This document shows, piece after piece, positions 45,101 to 53,584 of a stretch of DNA of 64,000 nt (its first letter is position 1; each line of letters begins with the position of its first letter). The stretch spans positions 4,270,001-4,334,000 of the forward strand of contig ATWD01000001.1 in assembly GCA_000421065.1 (NCBI GenBank), in the 5' to 3' direction. The translations under genes and the position numbers were made by a program. The notes under the pieces were generated by a model. That model worked only from the letters and a program-made list of their open reading frames with translations. It ran no database searches and was not told the DNA's origin. The DNA comes from Acidobacteriaceae bacterium TAA 166 (lineage in GTDB: Bacteria; Acidobacteriota; Terriglobia; Terriglobales; Acidobacteriaceae).

Positions 45101-45834
45101 CCGAGGGGGACGAGGCGAGCCCACTGGTCGCGGAGGGAGAGCATCTCGGCGAGGAGATCGCGGACCTGGGTGAGGTTACCGTCGCGATGGAGCAGGATGA
45201 GCCGGAGGGCGCGGTCGAGGGAGTCGTCGTTGCCTCCGAGCTGCAGGAGGGTGCGCTCGGCGGCGAGCCGGTAGAGCGGCGTGGAATCGTCGACGGGCGA
45301 GAGGCTGCCGCTGCCGGAGAGGACGGGGAGGGAGCGTGCGATCTCGGCGCAGACGGAGTCGATGGTGCGGACGTTGAGGCGGCGGGGATGCTCGAGGAGG
45401 TTCCAGCCGAGGGCGCGGTCGCGCTCGAGGACGGCGAGGGCGAGGGTGCGGGTGGCGCGGTCGAAGCCGTTGGCGGGGGTGTCGGGGCCGGAGGCGAGCT
45501 CGATCTGTTTGAGGACGCGCTCACGGATCTCGCCGGTGGCCTTGAGGGTGAAGGTGATGGCGAGGACTTGTTCGGGCTCGTCAACGGAGGGGAGCGCGAG
45601 GAGCTTGAGGTAGCGCTGGATGAGGAGGCCGGTCTTGCCGGAGCCGGCGGGGGCTTCGACGATCCAGGAGCGGGTGACGTCGAGGGCGCGCTCGCGTTCG
45701 GCGTGGTCGGGGGGCTGGGCTTCTGCGGTGTGTGCCGGTTGAGCCGGATGGTTTTCATCCGCGGGCTCGGGCGGCGCTTCGAGGGGGAAGGTGAAGAGCT
45801 CACCCATGAGCTGCGTCTGTGAGCGCTTCTTCAT
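42118..45834 (-). CDS. addA: AddA-type UvrD helicase-nuclease
   Basis: This ~1238-residue protein is counted from ATG 45834; ATG 45806 or a longer form from 45939 are possible. UvrD/RecB helicase motifs are present: Walker A EAPAGSGKTGLL, motif II ILVDEMQDTSTSQYEL, VGDPKQSIYLFRQA, TMHGAKGLEWDIV and FYVACTRAREELHLF. A C-terminal PD-(D/E)XK nuclease domain follows, with Asp and Lys in IIDYKTTQHTG and the QLETYTQTL helix. With its upstream partner it would process double-strand DNA ends for RecA. Its start overlaps or nearly overlaps the end of addB. Confidence 0.87.
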   Translation of the reverse strand: MKKRSQTQLMGELFTFPLEAPPEPADENHPAQPAHTAEAQPPDHAERERALDVTRSWIVEAPAGSGKTGLLIQRYLKLLALPSVDEPEQVLAITFTLKATGEIRERVLKQIELASGPDTPANGFDRATRTLALAVLERDRALGWNLLEHPRRLNVRTIDSVCAEIARSLPVLSGSGSLSPVDDSTPLYRLAAERTLLQLGGNDDSLDRALRLILLHRDGNLTQVRDLLAEMLSLRDQWARLVPLGRMLEENYLDSVVLPQIERALADAICIELARLSNRMPAPLLDQLSHLAAELASNEGYNGDPNPIAVCSGLTRSPGIAATDLEHWQALAHLMVKPSGGWRASFNRNYIGFHLTRQQTTRLNELVDQLRNHDDLLDLIQSVSALPPAQYPQEQWRVAKALFRVLYRALAELQIVFAERGESDFTEPGLIARSALASDAASLETSVGLHLQHILVDEMQDTSTSQYELIQLLTQGWDGRSQTVFLVGDPKQSIYLFRQARVERFIRTMQQQRLGDLSLGCLRLIANFRSQGDLVQSFNQDFSKLFPSHIDEDHLESAPYVAASPIRDRSGQLSESIVWHAQVVPHHPDVEERRRTRRRLARREAAEVRKVIEQGRARPLPEGRTSPWKIAVLVRNRPHLNEIVTALKREPSIPFRAVNIESLDERPEVLDLFALSRALLHPADRTAWLATLRAPWCGLELSELHLLAGSDDPLLFDRTIEELILERGHDLSEATCQRLARIWPVLRSAIAQHSRLPLAPWVERTWRSLGGDTALTPEQQTNARRYFELLDDLESLGPVNLSQLRQRLRTLYAESPPVPGAVDLMTMHGAKGLEWDIVLVPGLEKRSRAGRSRLLTWNEIASPDERSARVLLAPIAGKGRDSEALNLWLNRIQRSREEAEYRRLFYVACTRAREELHLFATPDQNQNGALRHNTGSLLQSAWPVAEPHFVNVQIEARPLIAPVIVLPTPNETLILPSLAAETEEPGPPASSLAEAREPRSPESSLAGMEDPKPAILHRLPLSFERPLHPARLLIALNPPPASKPFERPEGSFEARSFGNAIHALLELLSTRLIAESAPDTLAHEIEGWPPRIAAILRSSGLPPQTIDRLVPQVQRALSNTLHDPAGRWILHNHPQSFSEHALVSWNETLSSVRLDRIFQAGPEPFAPGEDHLWIIDYKTTQHTGRDHAEFLAREREKYAPQLETYTQTLDPGIDRSKVRIALYYPMLPSLIWWPLKTG

Positions 45835-48547
45835 CGAGATCCTCGTCAAAGGCCGCGGGGTTGAGGCGGCACAGGGTTCGTTGAGCGCAGTAGTTGCAGG
45901 TCTGCGGATAGTTCTTGGGGTCGACGCGGGCGTCGCCACGATGAAAGGCCAGGGCTAGATCTTCGAGCACGAGCCTCCATCGTTCGAGCTGCTCTTCGAA
46001 GGGGAGTTTGGGTCGCTTCTGTGTGGGCTTATCGGTGATTTTGGCGGTGTAGCTCTCGAAGGCCATGTCCTTGCCGGCGCGGATCTGGGCGAAGGCGATA
46101 TTGACGAGCGGGGTTTCGGGCTGGGCGGCGTTGGTGACGACGGCGTAAAGAGGGAGCTGCGGCTCGTCGGGACGATCGCCCTGCCAATCGGAGGCTTTGA
46201 CTCCGCCGGTCTTGTAGTCGAGGATGATCTCGCCTTCTTCGGTGAGGTCGATGCGGTCGACGCGCAGGTTGAGGTGCAGGGGACCGATGCGGACGTCGCG
46301 GGCCTCTTCTTCGCTGAAGCGAACCTCGAAGGGCTCGCGAAGAAGCTCGAGCTCGAGCCAGGGGGAGAGAATCGCGAGTAGGCGCTCGCGCTGCAGCTCG
46401 ATGTAGGCCTGCTCCCAGCCGGGGGCGCTGGTTGCGGCGGCACGGCGGAGGCCGAACTCGATGGACTGCGCGAGCGCTGTCTCGCGTTGGTCGCGCGACA
46501 TGGCCTTCAGCTGCTGCTGCGACTGGGTGTTCTTCCAGAAGTGCTCGAGGACGCGATGCACGATGTTTCCGCGTTCGGAGGCGTCCATGCCGAGCTCGAT
46601 CTCGCGGAGTTCGGCGGCGCCGAGGCGGCGTTCGGCGAAGGCGCGGAAGCCGCAGGCAGCTTGCAGCTTGAGGATCTCGGCTCCGCCGGGGACAGCGTGG
46701 TCGGGGAGGGGAGGAATGGGGATGGAGTCGGTGAACTCTTCGAGGGGGATTTGTAACCGTGACGGTGCGGGGTCGGCGATTTCGTCGATGGAGAGGGGAT
46801 TGAGGTGTAGCGAGCGCAGGAGAGGGGAGGGGCGTTGGGCGCCGTCGGAGGACTCGGCGGCATAGCTGAAGACGACGGCTGGGGCGCTGGCGGCGATGCG
46901 TTGCGTGACGCGGAGGGCGAGGGCGTCGTCGGTCGCGGCGTCGCTGCCGGGGAGGCCGAGCTCGCGCTGAAGAGGCCAGGGGAGAAGGGGGTTGCGGGCT
47001 GCGGCGATGGGCCATGCGAGATCGCCTGCGCCCAGAAACCAGAGAGCATCGAAGCGGCTGCCCGCGGCCTCGAGGGGGCCCATGATCTGGACGGGGGAGC
47101 GATGGGATTCGGGCGCGAAGAGGGTCTGGTCGGCGAGACGCTCGAGCTCGCGGAGGGCTTGATCGAAGCGGACGAGGGAGCCGTTGAAGTCGAGGGTGGA
47201 GAGGGTGTCGAGGGTGTTCTCCCACTTCTGCCGCGTCTGGAACTCGATGCTGTCCTCGCCGGCGTCTCTTCCCCAGCGCGCGGTTGCGAGGAGAGTGCGG
47301 ATGTGATCGGACCAGGCGGCGTGCGTGCGTCGTTCGACCGCGGCTGGAGTGGATTGCGCCATCGCTTCGAGTGTGCGGAGAAGATGGGAGAGCGGTTGAG
47401 GGCGCCTGGAACGGCGAAGGATCTCGATGAGCGAGGGGATCGAGATCTCCGGAAGCAGGAGGCGGGCGCGACGGAGCTCGAGGACATCGAAGGAGGCGCG
47501 GGCGCTGCGTTCGCCTTCGATCATGGCGAAGAGAGGGGAGACGAGGAGTGCGCTGATGCGCTCGGCGGCGAGGGGGGAGCGCGACCAGCGGATGAGGTCG
47601 AGCGCGACCCTGACCATCGGGGTGTGCGAGAGCGGGATGCCGAGGGAGAACTCGTAGGGCGCGGTCTCGGGGTTGGCCTGGATGTCTTCAAGGTGCGGCG
47701 CGAGGATCTCGCGAAAGCTGCGGTCGATGGCGCTGCGGCGGGACTCGAGCGAGGGCGCGATGATGGCGATCTGGAGGGAGGGGTTCTGCTGGAGAAGCGT
47801 ACGAGCCCAGCGCGCGGCGGATTCAATCTCGGCGATCTCGTCAACGGCCTGGACGAGCTGCTTCTGGAGTGTGGGGGCTTCGATGGACAGTGGCTCGATG
47901 GAGGTTCCGGCGGTGCGGAGAGCCTCGAGAAGGCGTTGCTGCACGGGAGTGAGGATGTCGAAGCCGATGAGGGCGAGGGGGGTGGAGAGGCGCAGATGGC
48001 CTGCCTCGATGGCCCTGCGCAGGGTGTCTTCGAGCGAGGCTCGCGGTGTGAGGCGCTGGCTTCGGGTGCGGCGCTCGAACTCAGCGCTCCAGCGTTCGAG
48101 GGCCTGGGTCTCGGAGTTGGGCCAGCTAGAGCGCAGGCGGGGCTGACCATTGTAGCGGGCGAGCAGGGACCATGCGTCGGCGGCGAGCTCGGCGAGGGAG
48201 TCGGTGGACTGGAGGGTCTGGGCGAGGCCGGGATCGGAGGCGAGGATCTCGCGCCATAACGTGTGCTCCTGGGCTGGGCTCAGGAGCATGTCGGCGGTCT
48301 TTCCTGTGATGACGAGCTCTTGCCAGAGCGAGGCGGTCCAGGCGTCCCAGGGAAGGATGGGAGCGGGCTGCCAGGTGGTGAGTCCTCGGCTGCGGTTGTG
48401 GAGATTGAAGGCGTAGCGAAGGGAGCGCGCGGAGCGCTGGTTGGCGGTGATGACGGTGGCTCCGCCCTCGATTGCGGCTGCGATGGAGGGTGGAATCGGC
48501 TGGGTGATTGGATGTTGAATCTCTGCGTTCGGCCCCGTCGCATCCAT
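45800..48547 (-). CDS. addB: AddB-like PD-(D/E)XK nuclease
   Basis: This 915-residue protein has a helicase-like but motif-poor N-terminal region. VITANQRSARSLR stands where AddB of Bacillus has Walker A, so ATPase activity is doubtful. The C-terminal nuclease domain has EIILDYKTGG. Four Cys could ligate an iron-sulfur cluster: one in QAACGFRAF near residue 660 and three in TCNYCAQRTLC near the C-terminus. This matches the AddB-like DNA repair protein family found beside AddA in many Gram-negatives. It overlaps the next gene and faces a divergent SCO gene 76 bp away. Confidence 0.85.
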   Translation of the reverse strand: MDATGPNAEIQHPITQPIPPSIAAAIEGGATVITANQRSARSLRYAFNLHNRSRGLTTWQPAPILPWDAWTASLWQELVITGKTADMLLSPAQEHTLWREILASDPGLAQTLQSTDSLAELAADAWSLLARYNGQPRLRSSWPNSETQALERWSAEFERRTRSQRLTPRASLEDTLRRAIEAGHLRLSTPLALIGFDILTPVQQRLLEALRTAGTSIEPLSIEAPTLQKQLVQAVDEIAEIESAARWARTLLQQNPSLQIAIIAPSLESRRSAIDRSFREILAPHLEDIQANPETAPYEFSLGIPLSHTPMVRVALDLIRWSRSPLAAERISALLVSPLFAMIEGERSARASFDVLELRRARLLLPEISIPSLIEILRRSRRPQPLSHLLRTLEAMAQSTPAAVERRTHAAWSDHIRTLLATARWGRDAGEDSIEFQTRQKWENTLDTLSTLDFNGSLVRFDQALRELERLADQTLFAPESHRSPVQIMGPLEAAGSRFDALWFLGAGDLAWPIAAARNPLLPWPLQRELGLPGSDAATDDALALRVTQRIAASAPAVVFSYAAESSDGAQRPSPLLRSLHLNPLSIDEIADPAPSRLQIPLEEFTDSIPIPPLPDHAVPGGAEILKLQAACGFRAFAERRLGAAELREIELGMDASERGNIVHRVLEHFWKNTQSQQQLKAMSRDQRETALAQSIEFGLRRAAATSAPGWEQAYIELQRERLLAILSPWLELELLREPFEVRFSEEEARDVRIGPLHLNLRVDRIDLTEEGEIILDYKTGGVKASDWQGDRPDEPQLPLYAVVTNAAQPETPLVNIAFAQIRAGKDMAFESYTAKITDKPTQKRPKLPFEEQLERWRLVLEDLALAFHRGDARVDPKNYPQTCNYCAQRTLCRLNPAAFDEDLDEEALTDAAHG

Positions 48548-48623
48548 ACCTCTGGTTATACGCCGTGCGGGAGTGGAAGAGAACGTGGGCCTCGCGGTCG
48601 TATCATCAGGAGAGGAGTCTATC

Positions 48624-49529
48624 TTGGTGCTGCGTCATCCTTCTCTCTTCTTCGCTCTTCTGTTTGCTGCCATCGGTGCGCCCCTGACGGGGTGCCACAG
48701 CAATCCGCCTCAACATTTCGAGCAAAAAGGGATGGAGAAGACCTTTCCGGTTCGAGGGACGATCGTCAGCAAGGATGCCACGCATGTGACGCTCGACCAT
48801 GAGGCGGTGCCGGGATTTATGGATGCGATGACGATGCCGTACAAGCTGGCGGACCCGAGCATCGTCGGCGAGCTGCATCCGGGGGACAAGATCACGGCCA
48901 CAATCCGCGTGGTGCAGGACGAGGGCGGGTATCACAACGCCACGCTGGATAACATTGTCGTGATCGCGCAGGCACGTCCGGACTATAAGCCGGCGGTTCA
49001 GTTTCATGTGCCGGAGGAGGGTGATTCTGTTCCTGATTTCCGCATGCTGAATCAGAGTGGAAAGACGATTCATCTGGAGCAGTTTCGCGGCAAGGTGGTG
49101 CTGGCGACGTTTATCTATACGCGGTGTCCGCTGGACGACTATTGTCCGCGCATGAGCCGGAACTTCGCCGAGATCGATAAGAGGCTGGCAGCCGATCCTG
49201 CGCTCTACAGCAAGACACATCTTCTGAGCATCAGCTTCGATCCGAAGAACGATACCCCGAAGGTTTTGCGCGATTACGGGATGAACTACCTCGGTCAACA
49301 TGCGAAGGACGCGTTTGCGCATTGGGACTTTGCCGCGCCTGCGGGGAAAGATGTGGAGCAGGTGGATCAGTTTTTTGGAGTGGGGGTGACTCCGGGCGAG
49401 GGGCAGAGCCTGACGCACTCGCTTTCGACGGTGGTGATCGACAAAGACGGCAAGATCGCCGCGTGGTTCCCGACGAATGACTGGAAGCCGGAGGAGGCGC
49501 TGGAGGCGATTCGTAAGGCCGCAGCCTGA
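48624..49529 (+). CDS. CusF-SCO fusion lipoprotein, copper handling
   Basis: This ~301-residue protein starts from TTG 48624 or GTG 48627, behind AGGAGAGGAG. A lipoprotein signal ends LTGCHSN. A CusF-like copper-binding domain (about 35-115; HVTLDHEAVPGFMDAMTMPY) is followed by a SCO1/SenC thioredoxin-fold domain (about 130-300). Its metal site is Cys-x5-Cys (TRCPLDDYC), longer than the usual CxxxC, with the distal His in SLTHSLSTVVID. Probable role: copper delivery to cytochrome c oxidase or periplasmic copper buffering. No oxidase genes are nearby. Confidence 0.85.
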   Translation: MVLRHPSLFFALLFAAIGAPLTGCHSNPPQHFEQKGMEKTFPVRGTIVSKDATHVTLDHEAVPGFMDAMTMPYKLADPSIVGELHPGDKITATIRVVQDEGGYHNATLDNIVVIAQARPDYKPAVQFHVPEEGDSVPDFRMLNQSGKTIHLEQFRGKVVLATFIYTRCPLDDYCPRMSRNFAEIDKRLAADPALYSKTHLLSISFDPKNDTPKVLRDYGMNYLGQHAKDAFAHWDFAAPAGKDVEQVDQFFGVGVTPGEGQSLTHSLSTVVIDKDGKIAAWFPTNDWKPEEALEAIRKAAA

Positions 49530-49585
49530 GGCGACGCCGGGCTCAGGTATTCTGATGTTTTATTGATGATGAAGGAGTGTTGTTC

Positions 49586-49960
49586 ATGGCGAAGTTGACC
49601 ATTGGGTTTGGGGTTCTGCTGATTGCGCTTGGAGTGACCGGCTTTGTGATGACGGGCAGCACGCATCCTACGGCGTTGATTCCGGCTGGGGTGGGCGTTT
49701 TGTTTTGTTTGTTCGGCGCGCTGGCCAATACTCAGGACTCGAAGAAGCGGATGCTGTGGATGCATGTTGCCGTGACGGTGGCGCTGCTGCTATTTCTAGG
49801 CTCGATTCCTGCCGATATTCAGGCGTTCAGGCTGGCGAATGGGGCACAGTATCCGCATCCTCCGGCGATTCTCGAGAAGGCGGCGATGTCGCTGTTCAGC
49901 CTGATCTTCGTCCTGTTCTGCGTGCGCTCCTTTATTAATGCTCGGGTGAGGCGCAGTTAG
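49586..49960 (+). CDS. small four-span membrane protein, unknown function
   Basis: This 124-residue protein starts from ATG 49586 behind AAGGAGTG. Four hydrophobic spans lie at about 5-25, 31-48, 58-76 and 95-112. HPTALIPAGVGVLF and GAQYPHPPAILEKAAMSLFSL sit in loops. It is not recognised by name; similar short 4-TM proteins are scattered in Acidobacteriota and Planctomycetes. It lies 56 bp after the CusF-SCO gene and is followed by a full family A repeat. Confidence 0.65.
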   Translation: MAKLTIGFGVLLIALGVTGFVMTGSTHPTALIPAGVGVLFCLFGALANTQDSKKRMLWMHVAVTVALLLFLGSIPADIQAFRLANGAQYPHPPAILEKAAMSLFSLIFVLFCVRSFINARVRRS

Positions 49961-49975
49961 GACATCTTGAAACAG

Positions 49976-50210
49976 GCGCTGCGCGCGGGCCCACTACGCG
50001 TGGAGCGGTCACTTCGTGACGCGTATACCGGCTTCGCCGTGGGCCTCCCTTCGGTTCGGCGCAAACATCTTCGCAAGCGACCAACGGGAGCCTCACGCCG
50101 AAGGGAATACACGCTTCACGAAGTGACCGGCTGTACCGGGTTCTCCACAAACAGGTCTTCGTTTGTGGGGTGGCCGAGCGCAATGGGTCCGGCCGGGCGG
50201 CCATCGTCTC
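49976..50210. repeat. family A repeat, full copy
   Basis: It begins GCGCTGCGCGCGGGCCCACT and ends GGCCGGGCGGCCATCG, opposite in orientation to the hemW copy. Inner modules are GCGGTCACTTCGTGACGCGT, CTCCCTTCGGTTCGGCGC, GCAAGCGACCAACGGGAGCC, CACGAAGTGACCG and ACAAACAGGTCTTCGTTTGT. Confidence 0.85.
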
Positions 50211-50239
50211 AGTAGGTCAACAGGCGTAAACTATCGATA

Positions 50240-52144
50240 ATGCCCTCGATTGGACCCTCAAACTTCGGTGCTCCAGGAATGAAGGCGGCGGATCGGCCTG
50301 TGCGCGCTTCGAAGAATTTATCTGAATCGTCAGGGCTGGCCAAGCCGAATTTAAATCGCGTGCTTCCGGAGATGTGGAAGCTGATCAAGCCGCGGCGTCT
50401 GTTGATGGGCGGCAGCTTCCTACTGATGGTGATCAACCGGGGAAGCGGGCTGGTTCTTCCGGCTTCGACGCGATACCTGATCGACAACGTGATGGGCAAG
50501 CACATGCTCGGTCAGCTTCCGCTGATCGTCGGCGTGGTGGTGGCGGCGACACTCATCCAGGGCGTTACGTCGTATACGCTGACGCAACTGCTCTCGAAGG
50601 AGGGGCAGCGGCTGATCGCGGAGCTGCGCATCAAGGCGCAGAAGCATATCGGCAAGCTACCGGTTGCGTTCTACGACGCCAATCGCACGGGAGCGCTGGT
50701 GGCGCGCATCATGTCGGATGTGGAAGGCGTGCGCAATTTGATTGGCACCGGCATCATTGACTTCTTTGGGGGCTTGCTGACGGCGATCTTTGCCTTCGGC
50801 TACCTGGTGCACCTGAGCGTGCAGATGACGCTGGTCACGTTTGTGATCCTGGTGATCTTCGGGCTGATTCTGCAGAGGGCCTTCAAGACGATTCGTCCGA
50901 TCTTCCGCGAGCGGTCGAAGATCAACTCCGAGGTGACGGGACGACTGACGGAGTCGCTGGGCGGAGTTCGCGTGATCAAGGGCTATCATGCCGAGGCGAG
51001 CGAGGCGGAGGTGTTCGCGGGCGGGGCGCATCGGCTGCTGGCGAATGTGATCTCGTCGCTGACGGCGCAGTCGCTGATGTCGCTGGCGTCGACGGTGGTG
51101 CTGGGGGTGGTGGGCGCGCTGGTGATGTACCTGGGAGCGCACCAGGTGGTGACTGGACGGCTGACGACAGGTGGTTACGTCACCTACGTGATGTTTCTTG
51201 CATTCATGATTGCACCGATCGTGCAGCTGGTCTCGATTGGGACGCAGCTTACGGAGGCCGCGGCCGGATTGGACCGCACGGCCGAGCTGCTTTCGGAGCA
51301 GACGGAGGACGCCGAGCCGGGACGGGTGCGTGAGTTGGGCGAGATGAAGGGCGAGGTGGATTTTCGCAACGTGACCTTCGCGTATGAGCCGGGCAAGCCG
51401 GTGTTGCACGGCATCAGCTTTGCTTCGCACCCGGGAACGGTCACGGCTTTGGTGGGGTCGTCGGGGTCGGGCAAATCGACGATCATCTCGCTGGTGTGCG
51501 CGTTCCATACGGCAACCGGCGGAGAGGTTCTGGTGGACGGCGTCGATCTGGCGACGGTGAAGCTCGACAGCTATCGCAGCCAGCTGGGCGTGGTGCTGCA
51601 GGAGACGTTTCTCTTCGATGGAACGATTCGCGAGAACATTCTCTTCTCGCACCCAACGGCGACCGAAGCGCAGTTTGAAGAGGCGTGCCGGATCGCTCGG
51701 GTGGACGAGTTCGCGGAGCGTTTTCCGGAGGGGTACGAGACGATCGTGGGCGAGCGCGGGGTGAAGCTGTCGGGCGGACAGCGGCAGCGGCTTTCGATTG
51801 CACGGGCGATCCTGGCGGACCCGCGAATTCTGATTCTGGATGAGGCGACCAGTTCGCTGGATTCGGAGTCAGAGGCGATGATTCAGGCTGGATTGAACCA
51901 TCTGATGAAAGGGCGCACTACGTTTGTGATTGCGCACCGGTTGTCGACGATCCGTCGTGCGGAGCAGATTCTGGTGATTGAGGCTGGAAATATTCTCGAG
52001 CAGGGAACGCATGAATCGTTGTATGCGTTGGGTGGACGCTACTACGATCTGTATACCCGGCAGCATGGGTTGGAGACGAATCTGTTTCTTGCGCCGGGTG
52101 AGGGGGATAAGCTGGAGGAGGCTGAGGAGACCTCAAAGGTTTAG
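50240..52144 (+). CDS. ABC exporter, fused permease-ATPase (MsbA/LmrA type)
   Basis: This 634-residue half-transporter has an N-terminal membrane domain with six spans (about 50-330) and a nucleotide-binding domain (about 375-600). Walker A is GSSGSGKST near 406-414, the signature KLSGGQRQRLSIARAIL near 510, Walker B ILILDEATSSLDSES near 530 and the switch His in VIAHRLSTIR. It should act as a homodimer. The substrate may be a lipid, drug or peptide. The last 227 bp overlap the end of the convergent acyltransferase gene. Confidence 0.92.
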   Translation: MPSIGPSNFGAPGMKAADRPVRASKNLSESSGLAKPNLNRVLPEMWKLIKPRRLLMGGSFLLMVINRGSGLVLPASTRYLIDNVMGKHMLGQLPLIVGVVVAATLIQGVTSYTLTQLLSKEGQRLIAELRIKAQKHIGKLPVAFYDANRTGALVARIMSDVEGVRNLIGTGIIDFFGGLLTAIFAFGYLVHLSVQMTLVTFVILVIFGLILQRAFKTIRPIFRERSKINSEVTGRLTESLGGVRVIKGYHAEASEAEVFAGGAHRLLANVISSLTAQSLMSLASTVVLGVVGALVMYLGAHQVVTGRLTTGGYVTYVMFLAFMIAPIVQLVSIGTQLTEAAAGLDRTAELLSEQTEDAEPGRVRELGEMKGEVDFRNVTFAYEPGKPVLHGISFASHPGTVTALVGSSGSGKSTIISLVCAFHTATGGEVLVDGVDLATVKLDSYRSQLGVVLQETFLFDGTIRENILFSHPTATEAQFEEACRIARVDEFAERFPEGYETIVGERGVKLSGGQRQRLSIARAILADPRILILDEATSSLDSESEAMIQAGLNHLMKGRTTFVIAHRLSTIRRAEQILVIEAGNILEQGTHESLYALGGRYYDLYTRQHGLETNLFLAPGEGDKLEEAEETSKV

Positions 52145-53393
52145 ATAATTTCTCCTGATGTTGTGAGCTCCTGAAGAGGGCTGAATGCCGTTCTTCCTGA
52201 GTGGAAACGGAGCTAATCCTTTCGGTTCTCTCTCTCCCTTCAGACTCCAGGTTCTCAATATCGTTCGAAGTGGATGGCTGTTCCCGGTCTGCCCGCACGG
52301 AGCGCTTCGTGAACCGCTCTTTGAGTCGGAGGAACGGTTTTTCAACCAGCTCGAACGAGACGCTTGCGATCAGCCAGGTTCCCAAGAGGCATGCAACCGT
52401 GACGGCTGGCTTAGGAAAGCCGCGCAAGGGATGGCTGAGGGCAGGGATCACAAACTGCTGGTAGAGGTAGGTGGAATACGAGATTCCACCGAGATAGACG
52501 ATTGCCCGCGTATCCATCCAGCCTGCGCCGGGTGTCTCGATGAGTTGAAGCATCAGAATCATGAGCAGAACAGGATCGAGAGCGAATCCTATAATGTCGC
52601 GGTAGGCGACGCCAAACGGGGCACCGCCGAAGATGGAAAGCAACAGCGCGGCAAGGGTGAGGGGAAGATAACGTGGCCTGCGAAGCTGCGCCATCAACCG
52701 GGAGGCGCTGCCAAGGTGAAGAAGGATGGCAAAGAAGCAGCCGACGAGGATGGCATCGATCCGGGTTTCGAACGAGGTGTAGATATAGGGATCGCTCACC
52801 CCTCTGAGGTAAAGAAAGCTCCGATAGATCCACAGTGCGGGAATGAGGAAGAGCAGACCGCGCGCCAACGAAGAAAGCCTATTGCGAAAGAAGACGAAGG
52901 CGGCGGGCCACAGGAGATAAAACTGTTCTTCGACGGAAAGCGACCAGGTATGGCTGAAGAGGCTGCTGGGATAGTTATGTGTGCCCTGGTAGTAGTTGTT
53001 GACGTAAAACAGGGCGGCGATGGCCTGGGGCCAGATGATCTTCGCATGCCGGAGCGATAGCGATGCGATAGCGATGATCCAGTAGACATAGAACGGCGGA
53101 AAGATGCGCAGGGAGCGGCGCAAGTAGAAGTCGCGAAAGGAGATGCTGCCGGTCGCCTCCTTCTCGCGAATGAGGAGATGCGTGATGAGGAAGCCACTGA
53201 TGACGAAGAAGGTGAGAACGCCGAAGCCGGCGGGAATCGCCTCGTAGCCGCTGTGATAGATGACGACGATCCCAGCGCTCAGAGCTCGCAGGAAATCCAG
53301 ACGCGGAATACGCGCTCCTGGACGCAGATGACTCTTCGCGTCCTGCGCGCATAAATCTGTTCCCGCAATCAAAGTTGTGGTTCCAGAGTTCAT
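51918..53393 (-). CDS. acyltransferase 3 family membrane protein
   Basis: This 491-residue protein's first ~360 residues form the acyltransferase-3 (OafA/NodX) domain. RLDFLRALSAGIVVIYHSG holds the catalytic-site His, FFVISGFLITHLLIREKE and LRRSLRIFPPFYVYW follow, and HTWSLSVEEQFYLLWP is present, with about ten spans. It would O-acylate a surface or extracellular glycan. The ~110-residue tail is Ser/Pro/His-rich, and its last ~75 codons are antisense to the ABC ATPase gene, so the true C-terminal end may have been lost. Confidence 0.85.
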   Translation of the reverse strand: MNSGTTTLIAGTDLCAQDAKSHLRPGARIPRLDFLRALSAGIVVIYHSGYEAIPAGFGVLTFFVISGFLITHLLIREKEATGSISFRDFYLRRSLRIFPPFYVYWIIAIASLSLRHAKIIWPQAIAALFYVNNYYQGTHNYPSSLFSHTWSLSVEEQFYLLWPAAFVFFRNRLSSLARGLLFLIPALWIYRSFLYLRGVSDPYIYTSFETRIDAILVGCFFAILLHLGSASRLMAQLRRPRYLPLTLAALLLSIFGGAPFGVAYRDIIGFALDPVLLMILMLQLIETPGAGWMDTRAIVYLGGISYSTYLYQQFVIPALSHPLRGFPKPAVTVACLLGTWLIASVSFELVEKPFLRLKERFTKRSVRADREQPSTSNDIENLESEGRERTERISSVSTQEERHSALFRSSQHQEKLSKPLRSPQPPPAYPPHPAQETDSSPTHAAGYTDRSSVHPTHTTIHAFPAREYFQPQSPESAPHDGSSTTGAQSQT

Positions 53394-53584
53394 TGTAGAT
53401 TCGGCTCGGGCGAATCATACCGCTGTTTCTGCCTTCGACAAAGACTCTTATTGCGCAGCTTACTTTTGGAACATTGGCTCGGTTACTGGCGCGGGAAATA
53501 GTAACCGAATGAGAAAAGATCAGGGCAGCTTCGCTGCTGCCGCCTCTGCTTTGATGACCACCTTCTTCGAATCAGCGGTGCTCC

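Noticed and set aside
43648..45822. 724-codon plus-strand frame opposite addA
   Set aside because: Glu/Gly/Val-rich antisense of a well-supported helicase gene.
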